From the NCBI RefSeq assembly GCF_002097715.1, contig NZ_CP020738.1:2356001-2420000 (forward strand): a DNA stretch of 64,000 nucleotides. Reading direction: 5' to 3'. The stretch's first letter is position 1, and every line of letters begins with the position of its first letter. A program made the position numbers and the translations under genes. Below, piece by piece: positions 36,621 to 46,521 of the stretch. The notes beneath the pieces were generated by a model. That model did no database searches. It was not told where the DNA came from and saw only the letters and a program-made list of their open reading frames with translations. The stretch comes from Burkholderia ubonensis subsp. mesacidophila. Lineage in GTDB: Bacteria; Pseudomonadota; Gammaproteobacteria; Burkholderiales; Burkholderiaceae.

Positions 36621-37580
36621 TCAGTCGGCCTCCAGATCGCTCAGTTGCCGGAGGCTGGTGGAGTAAACATCGCGATCCGACCGGTCATAGATAAGGCGAT
36701 TGACAAAATTCACCGCCGCAATATCCGACCGTCCAATCTCGATTGCTCTTTTTTTCCCGGCGCCCTTCGAAATGCTCATCGAGAGACCCGGGCTCAACGC
36801 CATGAAACCGTAAAGACCGTCGTTGAACCCGGACGCATTCGTCCCGCCTGGAAGAAGGATGGTTGGCGCACTCGATGTCAGCAGGTCCACCCCCGACGCA
36901 TTGAAATTCAGCGAAATAGTGACATCCTGCCGGCGCAGATTTTCCACGAGACGTAAAGACTCGACGAACATGATCGCCTTGACAGTCGTCTCCATTTGCT
37001 CATCGGTCAGCGGCACCGTCTCCCCGTCTCGCTCAAGGACCATCCCCTTGATATTCGAAAGCATGTTCGCGCGCGCCCTCAAAGTCCTGAAATGCTGCGT
37101 GCAGAACAACCCGAGCAAGTCAGAGTAGTACCCGACCAAATCTTGCTGCAGGACCTCGACGATCTTTTCTTTTGCATCGACGATGTTCGTCAGCGCCAAC
37201 GCGATCTTGTTCTCGATTTCACAATAGCGATCCTCAATGAAATTGTTTCCGAGAACGCCGAGCTTTTCATGCTTCGGCAGCTTTCTCGACATGTAGGAAT
37301 CGACCCTTCGCAAGGCATCGAAGCACGCCATCATTTCGCCGACTACCGGCTCATCCAGCAAATGCCCATACTTATAATCGAGCATGCCGTACACCACCTC
37401 ATCAACATCAATCTTATAAAAATCTCTCTTTTGACATACCGAGCTCAAATTTGTAATCGAGTATGTTTTATTTTCCTCCTTGCTCTTGACCCACATTCTT
37501 TTCTTCCTACCCTCCGCCTGCCAGCGCTTCAGGTAGAATCTCGCAACATAATGCTGCCTTGCTTTCCGCTCCAGATGCAT
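36621..37580 (-). CDS. DUF4238 family protein, low GC
   Basis: This 319-residue protein shows the DUF4238 layout: N-terminal HYVARFYLKRW (10-20), a CQKRDFY block (49-55), central LFCTQHFRTLRAR (158-170), LLTSSAPTILL (233-243, where the family usually has TSDNP), and ALSPGLSMSI. The biochemical role of DUF4238 is unknown; members often occur singly in variable regions. The gene is markedly AT-rich compared with the chromosome. It is last of three same-strand genes (38-39 kb) with gaps of 103 and 81 bases, so it likely forms an operon with them. Confidence 0.78.
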   Translation of the reverse strand: MHLERKARQHYVARFYLKRWQAEGRKKRMWVKSKEENKTYSITNLSSVCQKRDFYKIDVDEVVYGMLDYKYGHLLDEPVVGEMMACFDALRRVDSYMSRKLPKHEKLGVLGNNFIEDRYCEIENKIALALTNIVDAKEKIVEVLQQDLVGYYSDLLGLFCTQHFRTLRARANMLSNIKGMVLERDGETVPLTDEQMETTVKAIMFVESLRLVENLRRQDVTISLNFNASGVDLLTSSAPTILLPGGTNASGFNDGLYGFMALSPGLSMSISKGAGKKRAIEIGRSDIAAVNFVNRLIYDRSDRDVYSTSLRQLSDLEAD

Positions 37581-37683
37581 ATATTTCTCTTTTTTTAAAT
37601 GATCATCAATCCGGCCAATTCGCCCCCGCCCAATTCACTCGCCTCGAATCGGTAACAATCGTCTGGCGCAGCGACAGATCAAA

Positions 37684-38115
37684 TCAGGCACTGTTGAATT
37701 TTTTAAGGCGCCGACATGCGGAGCAGAAATCGCGAGCCAGTTCACGGCCGCTGATTGCGACCCTGGCGGCAAACGCATCGATTTCCGGGATTTCCTTGGA
37801 TTCGTCGGCCATCGCGTGCATCAGTTCGTTGCGTTGCTCTTTCCACGCGTCCAGCTTGCTGAGCATGTCACCGAAAAATGCTTTCCGCAGATTGAGCGTT
37901 TCCTGCCTGCGCGCCTCGAGCGCGACTAGCTTTGGCCCCAGCATCCGGATTGGCTTTCCATTCGCGGTCACCGCACCGCCCGTCTCGTCGAGAGCGGAAA
38001 CCAACCGGTCCTCGAGAATCGCATAGACGAGCCAGCTTGCCTCCAGATAGAATTCCTGCTTGATCGATTCATCAATTCTCGATAGCAGCACTGTGTAGTT
38101 CCAGTCTTTTGCCAC
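37684..38115 (-). CDS. HEPN-like small protein between two DUF4238-type genes
   Basis: This 143-residue all-helical soluble protein contains RNELMH (Arg95-x4-His100), which fits the HEPN ribonuclease motif R-x4-6-H. A preceding helix EASWLVYAILEDRL is of the kind seen in HEPN bundles. A C-terminal CSAC pair (131-134) is near the end. The start is GTG at 38115 after GGGGATAAAC. The HEPN call is inference from the motif and helix pattern only; ordinary helical proteins can carry R-x4-H by chance. Neighbours on both sides are DUF4238-type, suggesting a functional module. Confidence 0.5.
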   Translation of the reverse strand: MAKDWNYTVLLSRIDESIKQEFYLEASWLVYAILEDRLVSALDETGGAVTANGKPIRMLGPKLVALEARRQETLNLRKAFFGDMLSKLDAWKEQRNELMHAMADESKEIPEIDAFAARVAISGRELARDFCSACRRLKKFNSA

Positions 38116-38196
38116 GTTTATCCCCGAGTAGCTGGTTTGTGTGTTATTGGAAAATGCACGAACGAAAAACGACGCGATTTATACAGAACGAAATAC

Positions 38197-39114
38197 TCAT
38201 GAAAGTTTCGATCGCGCAATGTGGCTGGCCGGCGTGTAGACAACCAGGGTATCGGTGTTGACCCGCTGTTCGACTTCGGTCGGCTGCAAGAATTTCGAAT
38301 GGGCGAGCAACTCATTCTCGCTGCTCGCCGCGATCCAGCGTCGCGCGCGGTGCAATGCAAATGTGTTGCACATCTCAGCCAGCTTATCCGGCAGCGGCCC
38401 CTCAACGAGACGGGTTTCGATGCCCAGAACGTCTGGATCGAAACGGTCGAACCAGTGCAATACCGGGATCTCGGGGAGTTTGCGTTCCGATTTCCAGGCA
38501 ACGACCGCACCGCGCGGGCCTAATGGCATCAGACAACATCTGCTATCCATGCCATCCATTCGATCTGCCGCGGCTCGCAGGTCGAACAACGGCGAATCGC
38601 AAATCAGCAGCCGCGTTTTCGAATCCTTGAAGAAAAGGAAGTCCCAGCCGGCGAATGACCGCGCCGCCGCGGTGAATTGTTCGTTGAGGTACTCAAGCCG
38701 TGCCTGATCGGACAGGGAAAGAAAACTGCTCGTACCCAATACCGACCAAGCACCGCGATTCACATAACCGAAAATCCCGAGAAGGGCCCTTTTCATCACG
38801 CCTTGGCCAGCATCCCCAGCAAGCAGGGTTTTGTCCCATAGTGCGCGAGCCAGGCGCACCAGATCGCTTTCATATCTGGCGAGTCGATTTTCAATCGTCA
38901 CGTCGAGCGGCCGGCCGCCAACGTCTCCCACATAAAGCGAGTCAACACCCGCAAATTTCGCGCGCCTGCCCTCTTCGAATTCGGGAGCGACGCCTGCGCC
39001 TGCCAAGTCCCAGTACCATATGCCGGGATCGCGGCGTTCATTTGCTGTGGCCCAGCCTGCAAGCAACCCTCTGGTCACTTCGTGATTGAATTTTTTTCCC
39101 GTGGTCTCACTCAT
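38197..39114 (-). CDS. Divergent DUF4238-like protein
   Basis: This 305-residue protein has an N-terminal FNHEVTRGLLAGWA (9-22) that mirrors the HYVPRFYL start of DUF4238. LLICDSPLF (169-177) corresponds to the family's SDNP block, MPLGPRG (196-202) to the PLSP block, and a late FALHRARRWIAAS helix follows. It is therefore probably a distant relative of the gene at 36621. GAGGG lies six bases before the ATG at 39114. It is first of the three-gene set. The GC content is intermediate between the AT-rich partner gene and the chromosome. Confidence 0.55.
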   Translation of the reverse strand: MSETTGKKFNHEVTRGLLAGWATANERRDPGIWYWDLAGAGVAPEFEEGRRAKFAGVDSLYVGDVGGRPLDVTIENRLARYESDLVRLARALWDKTLLAGDAGQGVMKRALLGIFGYVNRGAWSVLGTSSFLSLSDQARLEYLNEQFTAAARSFAGWDFLFFKDSKTRLLICDSPLFDLRAAADRMDGMDSRCCLMPLGPRGAVVAWKSERKLPEIPVLHWFDRFDPDVLGIETRLVEGPLPDKLAEMCNTFALHRARRWIAASSENELLAHSKFLQPTEVEQRVNTDTLVVYTPASHIARSKLS

Positions 39115-39483
39115 CGAACCCTCGTGCAATTCGAAGCCACGCAATCTTACGACAAGTCATTTGGGTTTCGCGTGCACATCAAGTCTGTGAATGATCCAGA
39201 GCCGATACGACACGGTGTGGTTGGCGATCCAGGCGTGACAGACTCGGCCTCTTCGGGTCCATGCTGGAATTGAACTCACCCGTACCGTCGATCCGGACCC
39301 GGGTCATTTCTTCTGCAACATCGGTTGCAGTGATTTTGTCAGGCATATCTGCGCTTGTTTTCCGATAGCCCGTAGCGGCGGCCATCGACGAGAAGGACGC
39401 CAGGTTCCCGAGCGCTTTTTTGTGAGCGCAATTATCGCGCTCAAGCTGCCCCCGATAGCGACCTCATCAGCCTGCCGCGGGGT
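39115..39483. other. Gene-free stretch at the edge of the accessory island
   Basis: This 369-base stretch has no gene I can support. It contains a seven-base-arm hairpin TGAGCGC/GCGCTCA (39430-39450 region) without a T-run on the proper side. A weak minus-strand frame (39179-39385, 68 codons) has no ribosome site and no family features. It presumably holds the promoter of the three-gene island. Confidence 0.5.
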
Positions 39484-40407
39484 TCATCCCAACCACTCCT
39501 TGCGCCGCAACTGCACGACATCCCGCAACGGCGGCGCGCCGAACAGCCGGCTGTATTCGCGGCTGAACTGCGACGCGCTCTCATACCCGACGCTCGCGGC
39601 CACCGACCCGACGTCCCCGCCCTGCCGCAACAGCAGCCTGCGCGCCTCGTGCAGCCGCAGCTGCTTCTGATACTGCAGCGGACTCAGCGTCGTCACGTTC
39701 TTGAAGTGATGATGCAGCGACGACACGCTCATGTTGACGACCTGCGCCAGCGCCTCCACCCGCATCGGCTCCGCGAAGTGATCGCGGATCCACTCGATCG
39801 CGCGCGCGATCCGGTGCGTCTGGCTCCCCGCCACCGCCATGTGTCGCAGCCGCGTGCCCTGCTCGCTCGTCATCAGCCGGTAGATCAGCTCCTTCTCGAT
39901 CAGCGGCGCCATCACCGGAATGTCGGCCGGCGCATCGAGCAGCCGCACCAGCCGCAACGCGACATCGAGCAACGGCGGCGTCAGCTCGGCCAGCGCGATC
40001 CCCTCGCCTTCCGGCCCGGGCTGCGCGTCGGGCAGCCGCATCTCCGCCGCCAGCTCGACGACCCGCTGCGGATCGAGCGCGAACGACAGGCACAGATACG
40101 GCGCGTCCGGCGACGCCTTCGTCACCCGCGAGAGGATCGGCAAGTCGATCGACGTAATCAGGCAATGCTGCGCGTCGTATTCATAGGCCTGGTCGGCGAC
40201 CACCACGCGCTTCGCGCCCTGCGCGGCAAGCACGAACGCGGCGCGCGACACGCCGCAGCCGAGATCGACCGGATGGGTATGCTTGTGAAACGCCAGCGCC
40301 GAGATCGCCGTCGCATGCGAGCCGTCGACCGGCGCAAAGCGGCTGATCAGCGCCGCCAGTTCGCGCCGCCCGGATTCACGCGACGCAGCCATATCGGTCA
40401 TGTCCAT
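39484..40407 (-). CDS. AraC family regulator (AraC_N type)
   Basis: This is a 307-residue regulator. The N-terminal AraC_N domain has [40 protein letters not shown], and the C-terminal double helix-turn-helix has [37 protein letters not shown] and [22 protein letters not shown]. It is divergent from the iorAB-type molybdenum hydroxylase genes (187 bases between), which it probably controls in response to a substrate aldehyde or heteroaromatic compound (inference). Confidence 0.9.
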   Translation of the reverse strand: MDMTDMAASRESGRRELAALISRFAPVDGSHATAISALAFHKHTHPVDLGCGVSRAAFVLAAQGAKRVVVADQAYEYDAQHCLITSIDLPILSRVTKASPDAPYLCLSFALDPQRVVELAAEMRLPDAQPGPEGEGIALAELTPPLLDVALRLVRLLDAPADIPVMAPLIEKELIYRLMTSEQGTRLRHMAVAGSQTHRIARAIEWIRDHFAEPMRVEALAQVVNMSVSSLHHHFKNVTTLSPLQYQKQLRLHEARRLLLRQGGDVGSVAASVGYESASQFSREYSRLFGAPPLRDVVQLRRKEWLG

Positions 40408-40594
40408 CAGGATTCCCTCGGTTCATCCATTTCCCCGTGTCGCGGGAGCTTAGCGAAGCCCACGCGGTCGCGACGGGGATTTGCAGGATCGTTCAAGAAA
40501 TTTGCAGAATTAGGTAGACGAAAAAACCGCACCGTCGCGCACACTGCCGCCTATCCGGGCTTCGCACCGGGTTTTCCCCACGGAGACACACCCC

Positions 40595-41056
40595 ATGTCC
40601 ACATCGTTTGTCCTCAACGGCAAGAACGTCACGCTCGATGTCGATCCGACGACGCCCGTCCTCTGGGCGATCCGCGAACACGCCGGCCTCACGGGCACCA
40701 AGTTCGGCTGCGGAATGGCGCAGTGCGGCGCGTGCACGATCCATCTCGAAGGCCAGGCCGTGCGCTCGTGCGTGCTGCCGCTCGCCGGCATCGCGGGCAA
40801 GCACGTCACGACGATCGAAGGACTTCAGAGCAAGCCCGCCCAGGCCGTGCAGGCCGCGTGGGTCAAGCTGCAGGTGCCGCAATGCGGCTATTGTCAGTCC
40901 GGGCAGATCATGTCCGCAACCGCCCTCCTCGAACAGAACCCGAAGCCGACCGATGCCGACATCGACGCCGCGATGAACGGCAACATCTGCCGCTGCGCGA
41001 CCTATGCCCGCATCCGCGCCGCGATCCACGACGCCGCGGCAACCCTGGGGGCATGA
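40595..41056 (+). CDS. (2Fe-2S)-binding subunit of molybdenum hydroxylase (IorA-like)
   Basis: This 153-residue iron-sulfur subunit has the plant-ferredoxin cluster site [22 protein letters not shown] (about 43-65) and the second cluster site [10 protein letters not shown] with CRC in GNICRCATY. These match the small subunit of isoquinoline 1-oxidoreductase and aldehyde oxidases. It passes electrons from the molybdenum site of the partner subunit. Its stop overlaps the next gene start (ATGA). Confidence 0.93.
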   Translation: MSTSFVLNGKNVTLDVDPTTPVLWAIREHAGLTGTKFGCGMAQCGACTIHLEGQAVRSCVLPLAGIAGKHVTTIEGLQSKPAQAVQAAWVKLQVPQCGYCQSGQIMSATALLEQNPKPTDADIDAAMNGNICRCATYARIRAAIHDAAATLGA

Positions 41057-43257
41057 TCATGACGACCGGAATCGATTCCCCGAACGCAGCCCGCCGCACC
41101 TTCCTGAAGGCCGCCGGCGCCACCGCTGTCAGCCTGACGATCGGCTTCGAATGGTTCGGCCTGGGCCGCCGCGCGCTCGCCGCGACGGCGCCTGCCGCCG
41201 AATTTGCGCCGAACGCGTTCCTGCGCATCACGCCCGACGGCATCGTCACCGTCGTCGCCAAGCACGTCGAGATGGGCCAGGGCGCATACACCGGCATCGC
41301 GACGATCGTCGCCGAAGAGCTGGACGCCGACTGGTCGAGCGTGCGCGTCGAGAGCGCGCCTGCCGACGCGAAACGCTACGCGAACCTTGCGTTCGGCACG
41401 ATGCAGGGCACGGGCGGCAGCTCGGCGATGGCGAACTCGTGGCAGCAGTTGCGCGAAGCCGGCGGGAAGGCCCGCGCGATGCTCGTGTCGGCCGCCGCGG
41501 CACGCTGGGGAGTGCCGGCCGGCGAGCTGACGACGAAGGACGGCTTCGTCACGCATGCGAAGACCGGCAAGCAGGCCAGCTACGGCGCGCTCGTCGCGCA
41601 AGCCGCGAAGCTGCCGGTCCCGGCGAACGTGACGCTGAAGCAGCCCGCCGAGTTTCGCCTGATCGGCCACCGGATTCCGCGCGTCGACGCCGCGCCGAAG
41701 TCGAACGGCACCGCGCAGTTCACGCTCGACGTCGCGTTTCCGGGGATGCTGGTCGCGCTGCTGCAGCGGCCGCCGCGCTTCGGCGCCACCGTCAAGTCGT
41801 TCGACGCGTCGGGCGCGACGGCGGTGCCGGGCGTCGTGTCGGTCGTGCAGGTGCCGCGCGGCGTCGCAGTGGTCGCAACGGGCTTCTGGCCCGCGAAACA
41901 GGGCCGCGACGCGCTGAAGGTCGAATGGGACGAGACGCACGCCGAGAAGCGCAGCTCGGACGCGATCCTGCACGAATACCGGCAGCTTGCGAACCAGCCC
42001 GGCGCGCCGGCCCGCAAGGACGGCGACGCCAATGCCGCGATCGCCGGCGCGGCGCGCAAGCTCAGCGCGTCGTACGAATTCCCGTACCTCGCGCACGCGC
42101 CGATGGAGCCGCTCGACGCGGTGGTCAAGCTGACGCCCGACGGCTGCGAGATCTGGGCCGGCGACCAGTTCCAGACCGTCGACCAGGCCAATGCCGCGCA
42201 GGTCGCGGGCCTGAAGCCCGAGCAGGTGAAGATCCACACGATGTACGCGGGCGGCAGCTTCGGCCGGCGCGCGAACGCGTGGTCGGACTACGTGGTCGAG
42301 GCCGTGTCGATCGCGAAGGCGCTCGGCGCGAACGGCAAGCCGGTCAAGCTGCAGTGGACGCGCGAGGACGACATCCAGGGCGGCCTCTACCGACCGATGT
42401 ACGTCCACAAGCTCGACGCGGGGCTGACCGCGGACGGCAAGCTGGTCGGCTGGCGGCACCGGATCGTCGGCCAGTCGATCCTCACCGGCACGCCGTTCGA
42501 GCCGTTCATGGTCAAGAACGGGATCGACGCGACGTCGGTCGAGGGCGCGGCGAACCTGCCGTACGCCGTGCCGAACGTGTCGGTCGAGCTGACCACCACG
42601 AAGGCCGGCGTGCCGGTGCTGTGGTGGCGCGTCGTCGGCAGCTCGCACACGGCGTATGCGGTCGAGGCGTTCATCGACGAAGCCGCGCACGCCGCGGGCA
42701 AGGACCCGTACGCGTTCCGCCGCGACCTGCTCGCGAAGGAGCCGCGCATGCGCGCGGTGCTCGAGCTGGCGGCCGAGAAGGCCGGCTGGGATCCGGCGAA
42801 GCCGCTGCCGAAGGGTCGCGGGCGCGGGATCGCGGTGGCCGAGGCGTTCAAGAGCTACGTCGCGCAGGTCGCCGAGGTGTCGGTCGGCGCGGACGGCAAG
42901 GTGAAGGTGGAGCGCATCGTCTGCGCGGTCGACTGCGGGATCGCGATCAACCCCGACATCGTCGCCGCGCAGATGGAAGGCGGCATCGGCTTCGGGCTCG
43001 GCGCGGTGATGCACAGCGCGATCACGCTGAAGGACGGCCGGGTCGAGCAGCGCAACTTCGACGGCTACCAGGTGCTGCGCATCGCCGAGATGCCGAAGGT
43101 CGAGGTCTACATCGTGCCGTCGGCCGAGGCGCCGACCGGCGTCGGCGAGCCCGGCGTCGCGCCGGTCGGGCCGGCCGTCGCGAACGCGATCTTCGCGGCG
43201 ACGGGCAAGCGGCATTACACGCTGCCGTTCGATGCGGGGGATGCGGCGAAGGCGTGA
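41053..43257 (+). CDS. Molybdopterin-binding subunit of molybdenum hydroxylase (IorB-like, Tat-exported)
   Basis: This is a 734-residue catalytic subunit of the xanthine-dehydrogenase family. A twin-arginine signal [15 protein letters not shown] is at 13-27, so the enzyme is probably periplasmic. Molybdopterin blocks include [41 protein letters not shown], and the active-site Glu in [18 protein letters not shown]. With the 2Fe-2S subunit it forms a two-subunit oxidase lacking a FAD subunit, usually linked to cytochrome c. An ATG six bases later is also possible. Confidence 0.93.
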   Translation: MIMTTGIDSPNAARRTFLKAAGATAVSLTIGFEWFGLGRRALAATAPAAEFAPNAFLRITPDGIVTVVAKHVEMGQGAYTGIATIVAEELDADWSSVRVESAPADAKRYANLAFGTMQGTGGSSAMANSWQQLREAGGKARAMLVSAAAARWGVPAGELTTKDGFVTHAKTGKQASYGALVAQAAKLPVPANVTLKQPAEFRLIGHRIPRVDAAPKSNGTAQFTLDVAFPGMLVALLQRPPRFGATVKSFDASGATAVPGVVSVVQVPRGVAVVATGFWPAKQGRDALKVEWDETHAEKRSSDAILHEYRQLANQPGAPARKDGDANAAIAGAARKLSASYEFPYLAHAPMEPLDAVVKLTPDGCEIWAGDQFQTVDQANAAQVAGLKPEQVKIHTMYAGGSFGRRANAWSDYVVEAVSIAKALGANGKPVKLQWTREDDIQGGLYRPMYVHKLDAGLTADGKLVGWRHRIVGQSILTGTPFEPFMVKNGIDATSVEGAANLPYAVPNVSVELTTTKAGVPVLWWRVVGSSHTAYAVEAFIDEAAHAAGKDPYAFRRDLLAKEPRMRAVLELAAEKAGWDPAKPLPKGRGRGIAVAEAFKSYVAQVAEVSVGADGKVKVERIVCAVDCGIAINPDIVAAQMEGGIGFGLGAVMHSAITLKDGRVEQRNFDGYQVLRIAEMPKVEVYIVPSAEAPTGVGEPGVAPVGPAVANAIFAATGKRHYTLPFDAGDAAKA

Positions 43258-43387
43258 CGGTGCGGCGCGCCGGTTCCCCTAAGCGTCTCGCGCGGGGCGG
43301 ACCGGCGCGCTGTTCCGGCATGCGCACCGGCTGGCTCCACCGCTCGGCTTCGGCGCAGCCGCTGTCGACGGCCCGTCACCGTCCCCC

Positions 43388-43440
43388 GGCGTTACGTCCG
43401 ACGTAACGCCCGTAACGTCCCCCGCCGATGCTACGTAACA
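43388..43440. promoter_or_regulatory. Cluster of CGTAAC palindromic motifs
   Basis: A perfect inverted repeat with 11-base arms GGCGTTACGTC / GACGTAACGCC around one base (43388-43410) is followed by CGTAACG (43411-43417) and TACGTAAC (43432-43439). The one-base centre argues against an RNA hairpin and for a protein operator. It lies 180 bases before the orphan winged-helix gene. The rest of 43258-43621 (364 bases) holds no gene I can support. Confidence 0.5.
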
Positions 43441-43621
43441 ATCCTTCAGCGGCGCATCGCCCGCGCCCATCCGCGCCGCGTTAAAAATTCTTTTAGATTC
43501 AACAGCGACGCGGCTTACCGCCACCCGGCGCAACGTCGCGCCGCGCGCGTCGATCTGCATGGCCCGGAATTTGCAGTAATCCATCGGCAAACACTCCTTT
43601 AACGGACATACGAGGGCCGAC

Positions 43622-44020
43622 ATGGATTGCAAATACCTGTACATCGACAACATCAAGATCAACTTCGTGCGCCGCACGATCGAGATCGACGACAAACTGG
43701 TCGACGTCACGCCGCGCGAATTCGACGTGGTCGAATTCCTGCTCGACAACATGAACAAGATCGTGCCGCGCCAGGCGATCCAGGAAGCGGTCTGGGGCCG
43801 CGAGCTCGGCGTGTCGTCGCGCACGCTCGACACGCACATCTCGCGCATCCGCGCGAAGCTGCGCCTCGACCATGACAAGAACCTGCGGATCATCCCGATC
43901 TACGCGGTCGGCTATCGGCTCGTGCTGTTCGGCGCGGCGATGACGCACGCCGAGCGCCACGAACCGGCGCCCGTCGTGCGCGCCGTGTCGCAGCACGACA
44001 GGGTCGCCGACTACGTCTGA
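43622..44020 (+). CDS. Orphan OmpR/PhoB-type winged-helix DNA-binding protein
   Basis: This 132-residue protein consists essentially of the trans_reg_C winged helix: LVDVTPREFDVVEFLLDNMNKIVPRQAIQEAVWG, then the recognition region SSRTLDTHISRIRAKLRL and the wing RIIPIYAVGYRLVLFG. No receiver domain, no transmembrane segment, and no upstream frame that could supply one. It starts at ATG 43622 after GAGGGCC. Such stand-alone domains may bind DNA constitutively or interact with a partner sensor. It converges with asnB (43 bases). Confidence 0.85.
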   Translation: MDCKYLYIDNIKINFVRRTIEIDDKLVDVTPREFDVVEFLLDNMNKIVPRQAIQEAVWGRELGVSSRTLDTHISRIRAKLRLDHDKNLRIIPIYAVGYRLVLFGAAMTHAERHEPAPVVRAVSQHDRVADYV

Positions 44021-44063
44021 TCGCTCCCCACGCGCGGGCCGCGCACGGCTCGCGTACGCTGCG

Positions 44064-46031
44064 TCACGTCGCGCGCTGCGCCTCGAGCCACGCCTGGAAC
44101 ATCAGCACCGTCCACAGCTGATGCTGCCAGTTCATCCGGCCGGTCTGGTGCTGCCGCCACAGGCGCTCGACCGCCGCCGCGTCGAAGAAGCCCTCCTCGC
44201 GCAGCCGCGCGGGATGCAGCAGCGTCTCCGCCCAGTCGCGCAGCGAGCCGCGCAGCCAGTGATCGATCGGCGCGCAGAAGCCCTGCTTCGGCCGGTCGAT
44301 CAGCGACGAAGGCACGTACGCATCGAGCAGGCGGCGCAGCAGCACCTTCGACTGGCCGTCCGGCAAACGCACCGCCGCGGGCAGCCGCCAAGCGAATTCG
44401 ACGACGTGGTGATCGAGGAACGGCATCCGCGTTTCGAGGCTGACGGCCATCGCCGCGCGATCGACCTTGGTCAGGATGTCGGTCGGCAGGTACGTGAGCG
44501 TGTCGATCGCCATCGCCTGCTCGGCGAAGGTCAGGTCGGCGGGCCACGCGCTCGCGGTGTCGAGCGGCGTCGGCGGCTCCTGCCCCGCAAGCGCGATGCG
44601 CTCCGGATGATGCACCGCCGACATCAGCAGCCGGTACAGCCCGATGCGGCTCTCGGCGGTCATCACATGGCCGAGCTTGTGCAGCCGGTCGCCGATGCGC
44701 GGCGGGGTCTCGCGCGCTTCGGCGCCGCTCCACGCGTTCTGCGCAACCGCCGCGAGCTGGTCGGCGTGATCGGGCCGCAGCGCATGCAACGCGGCGGCGA
44801 TCCGCGCGCGCACGGCCGCCGGCACGCGATGCAGCTTGCGCCACAGGCGCGGCGTCAGGAAATAGCGCGTGTAGCCGCCGAACAGCTCGTCGCCGCCGTC
44901 GCCGGACAGGCTCACCTTCACGTGGCGGCGCGTCAGTTCGGCGACGAGGAAGGTCGGGATCTGCGACGCGTCCGAAAACGGCTCGTCGTAGATCGACGGC
45001 AGCTTCGGCACGACCGCGAGCGCGTGATCCGCGGTCACGTACAGCTCGGTATGCCGCGTGCCGAGGTGCCGCGCGACCGCCTTCGCATAGCCGGCCTCGT
45101 CGTAGCCGGCCTCGTGGAAGCCGATCGTGAACGTGTCGACCGGCGTCGCCGATTGCGCCTGCATCAGCGCCACGATCGTCGACGAATCGACGCCGCCCGA
45201 CAGGAACGCGCCGAGCGGCACGTCGGCCTCCATCTGCTGCGCGACGGCCTTGCGCAGGATCGCGTCGAGCTGGCTGACCGCCGCCTGCTCGTTGCCCTCG
45301 AACGGCTCCGCGCGCCCTGCGTCGATCGCCTGCTCGAGCGACCAGTACGCACGCAGGCGCGGCGTGTCGCGCGCATGCTCGAACTGGACGAACGTCCCGG
45401 GCGGCAGCTTGTGGATGCCGCGATAAATCGTGTGAGGCGCGGGCACGCTCGACTGCCGCAGGTACAGGCACAGCGCGTCGCGGTCGATCGCGCCGTCGAA
45501 GCCCGGATAGCTGCGCAGCGCCTTCAGCTCGGACGCGAACACCAGCGCGTCGCCGATCCGGCCGTAATAGAGCGGCTTCTCGCCGATCCGGTCGCGCGCG
45601 AGCGTCAGCACGCGCGACGCGCGGTTCCAGAGCGCGAACGCGAACATGCCGGTCGCGCGGCGCAGCGCCGCCTCGACGCCCCACGCGGCGACCGCCGCGA
45701 GCAGCACTTCGGTGTCCGAGTGTCCGCGCCACGCCGGCGCGCGGCCGGTACGCTCCAGCTCCGCGCGCAATGCCTGGTGGTTGTAGATTTCGCCGTTGAA
45801 GACGAGGACGAAGCGTCCGCATGCCGACGCCATCGGCTGGCGGCCGTGCACCGACAGGTCGACGATCGCGAGCCGCCGGTGGCCGAGCGCGATCCCGGCT
45901 TGCGCATCGAGCCAGGTTCCCTGCGCGTCGGGCCCGCGATGCGCGAGGCTAGCCGTCATCCGCGCGAGCGTCGCGCGCGCAGTCTCCTCATCGAAAGCGG
46001 CGCTGTTCAGAAAGCCGTCGATTCCGCACAT
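44064..46031 (-). CDS. asnB: Asparagine synthetase B, glutamine-hydrolysing
   Basis: This is a 655-residue amidotransferase. MCGIDGFL gives the N-terminal nucleophile Cys2. The glutaminase domain includes LAHRGPDAQGTW and FNGEIYNHQALR; the synthetase domain has the PPi loop LSGGVDSST and SLSGDGGDELFGGYTRYF. It makes Asn, or amidates another carboxylate, from Gln and ATP. Paralogues of this length often sit in polysaccharide or secondary-metabolite loci, and two LuxR regulators lie just upstream. The ATG at 46031 was set by Cys2; the open frame continues upstream but would bury the nucleophile. Confidence 0.93.
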   Translation of the reverse strand: MCGIDGFLNSAAFDEETARATLARMTASLAHRGPDAQGTWLDAQAGIALGHRRLAIVDLSVHGRQPMASACGRFVLVFNGEIYNHQALRAELERTGRAPAWRGHSDTEVLLAAVAAWGVEAALRRATGMFAFALWNRASRVLTLARDRIGEKPLYYGRIGDALVFASELKALRSYPGFDGAIDRDALCLYLRQSSVPAPHTIYRGIHKLPPGTFVQFEHARDTPRLRAYWSLEQAIDAGRAEPFEGNEQAAVSQLDAILRKAVAQQMEADVPLGAFLSGGVDSSTIVALMQAQSATPVDTFTIGFHEAGYDEAGYAKAVARHLGTRHTELYVTADHALAVVPKLPSIYDEPFSDASQIPTFLVAELTRRHVKVSLSGDGGDELFGGYTRYFLTPRLWRKLHRVPAAVRARIAAALHALRPDHADQLAAVAQNAWSGAEARETPPRIGDRLHKLGHVMTAESRIGLYRLLMSAVHHPERIALAGQEPPTPLDTASAWPADLTFAEQAMAIDTLTYLPTDILTKVDRAAMAVSLETRMPFLDHHVVEFAWRLPAAVRLPDGQSKVLLRRLLDAYVPSSLIDRPKQGFCAPIDHWLRGSLRDWAETLLHPARLREEGFFDAAAVERLWRQHQTGRMNWQHQLWTVLMFQAWLEAQRAT

Positions 46032-46521
46032 GTTCTTGCCTGTCTGTTGACCGATTCCGTCTTGCGCGGCGCCTTGCTGCACGCCGTCAGGCGCGACGGT
46101 CGGGCCATCTTACGAAGAAATAATTCATCAATAAATCGATGCACCGCGTCATGGACAGCTAAAAAAATCGACGTCAAGCGCCGCGTATTCGATGAGCGGA
46201 ACGAAAAGCGCGTCGGATGGCGTTTCGGACCTTCCGGCAGGCGCGCGTAAACGTTCGCGCCCGACGCGTATCGCAACGTTTTCGCTACGGCAGCGTCGGA
46301 CGGAAACGAAAACCGCAACGATTGATGGAATCGGCGCGAAATCCGAAACAAAATCGGATAACGAAACGATTGAGACGAACGAGCCGGACTGCGCAACCAA
46401 GGGGAATGGCCTGGACGTGCATGGCCGGAACCGCTCCCATCGTCGCGTGTTCATGCGCGATGTCGGGCGTTGCGCCCCTTCCCGGCCGCCGGCGCACGCT
46501 CGTGATGCGCGCGAACGGCGC
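46032..46521. other. Long intergenic region upstream of asnB
   Basis: This 490-base stretch between two minus-strand genes has no gene I can support. It includes an AT-rich part (46115-46165) suited to the asnB promoter and a purine-rich stretch (46190-46400). I saw no clear lux-box palindrome. Confidence 0.5.

Noticed and set aside
39179..39385. 68-codon minus-strand frame beside the accessory island
   Set aside because: No ribosome site, no family features; could be a remnant but cannot be supported.
39425..39450. TGAGCGC/GCGCTCA hairpin as a terminator
   Set aside because: The T-run lies on the 5' side of the plus-strand stem, so it does not fit intrinsic termination in either direction.
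36403..39483. Prophage or integrative element around the low-GC island
   Set aside because: No integrase, tRNA attachment site or direct repeats were seen; only base composition and gene content mark it as acquired.
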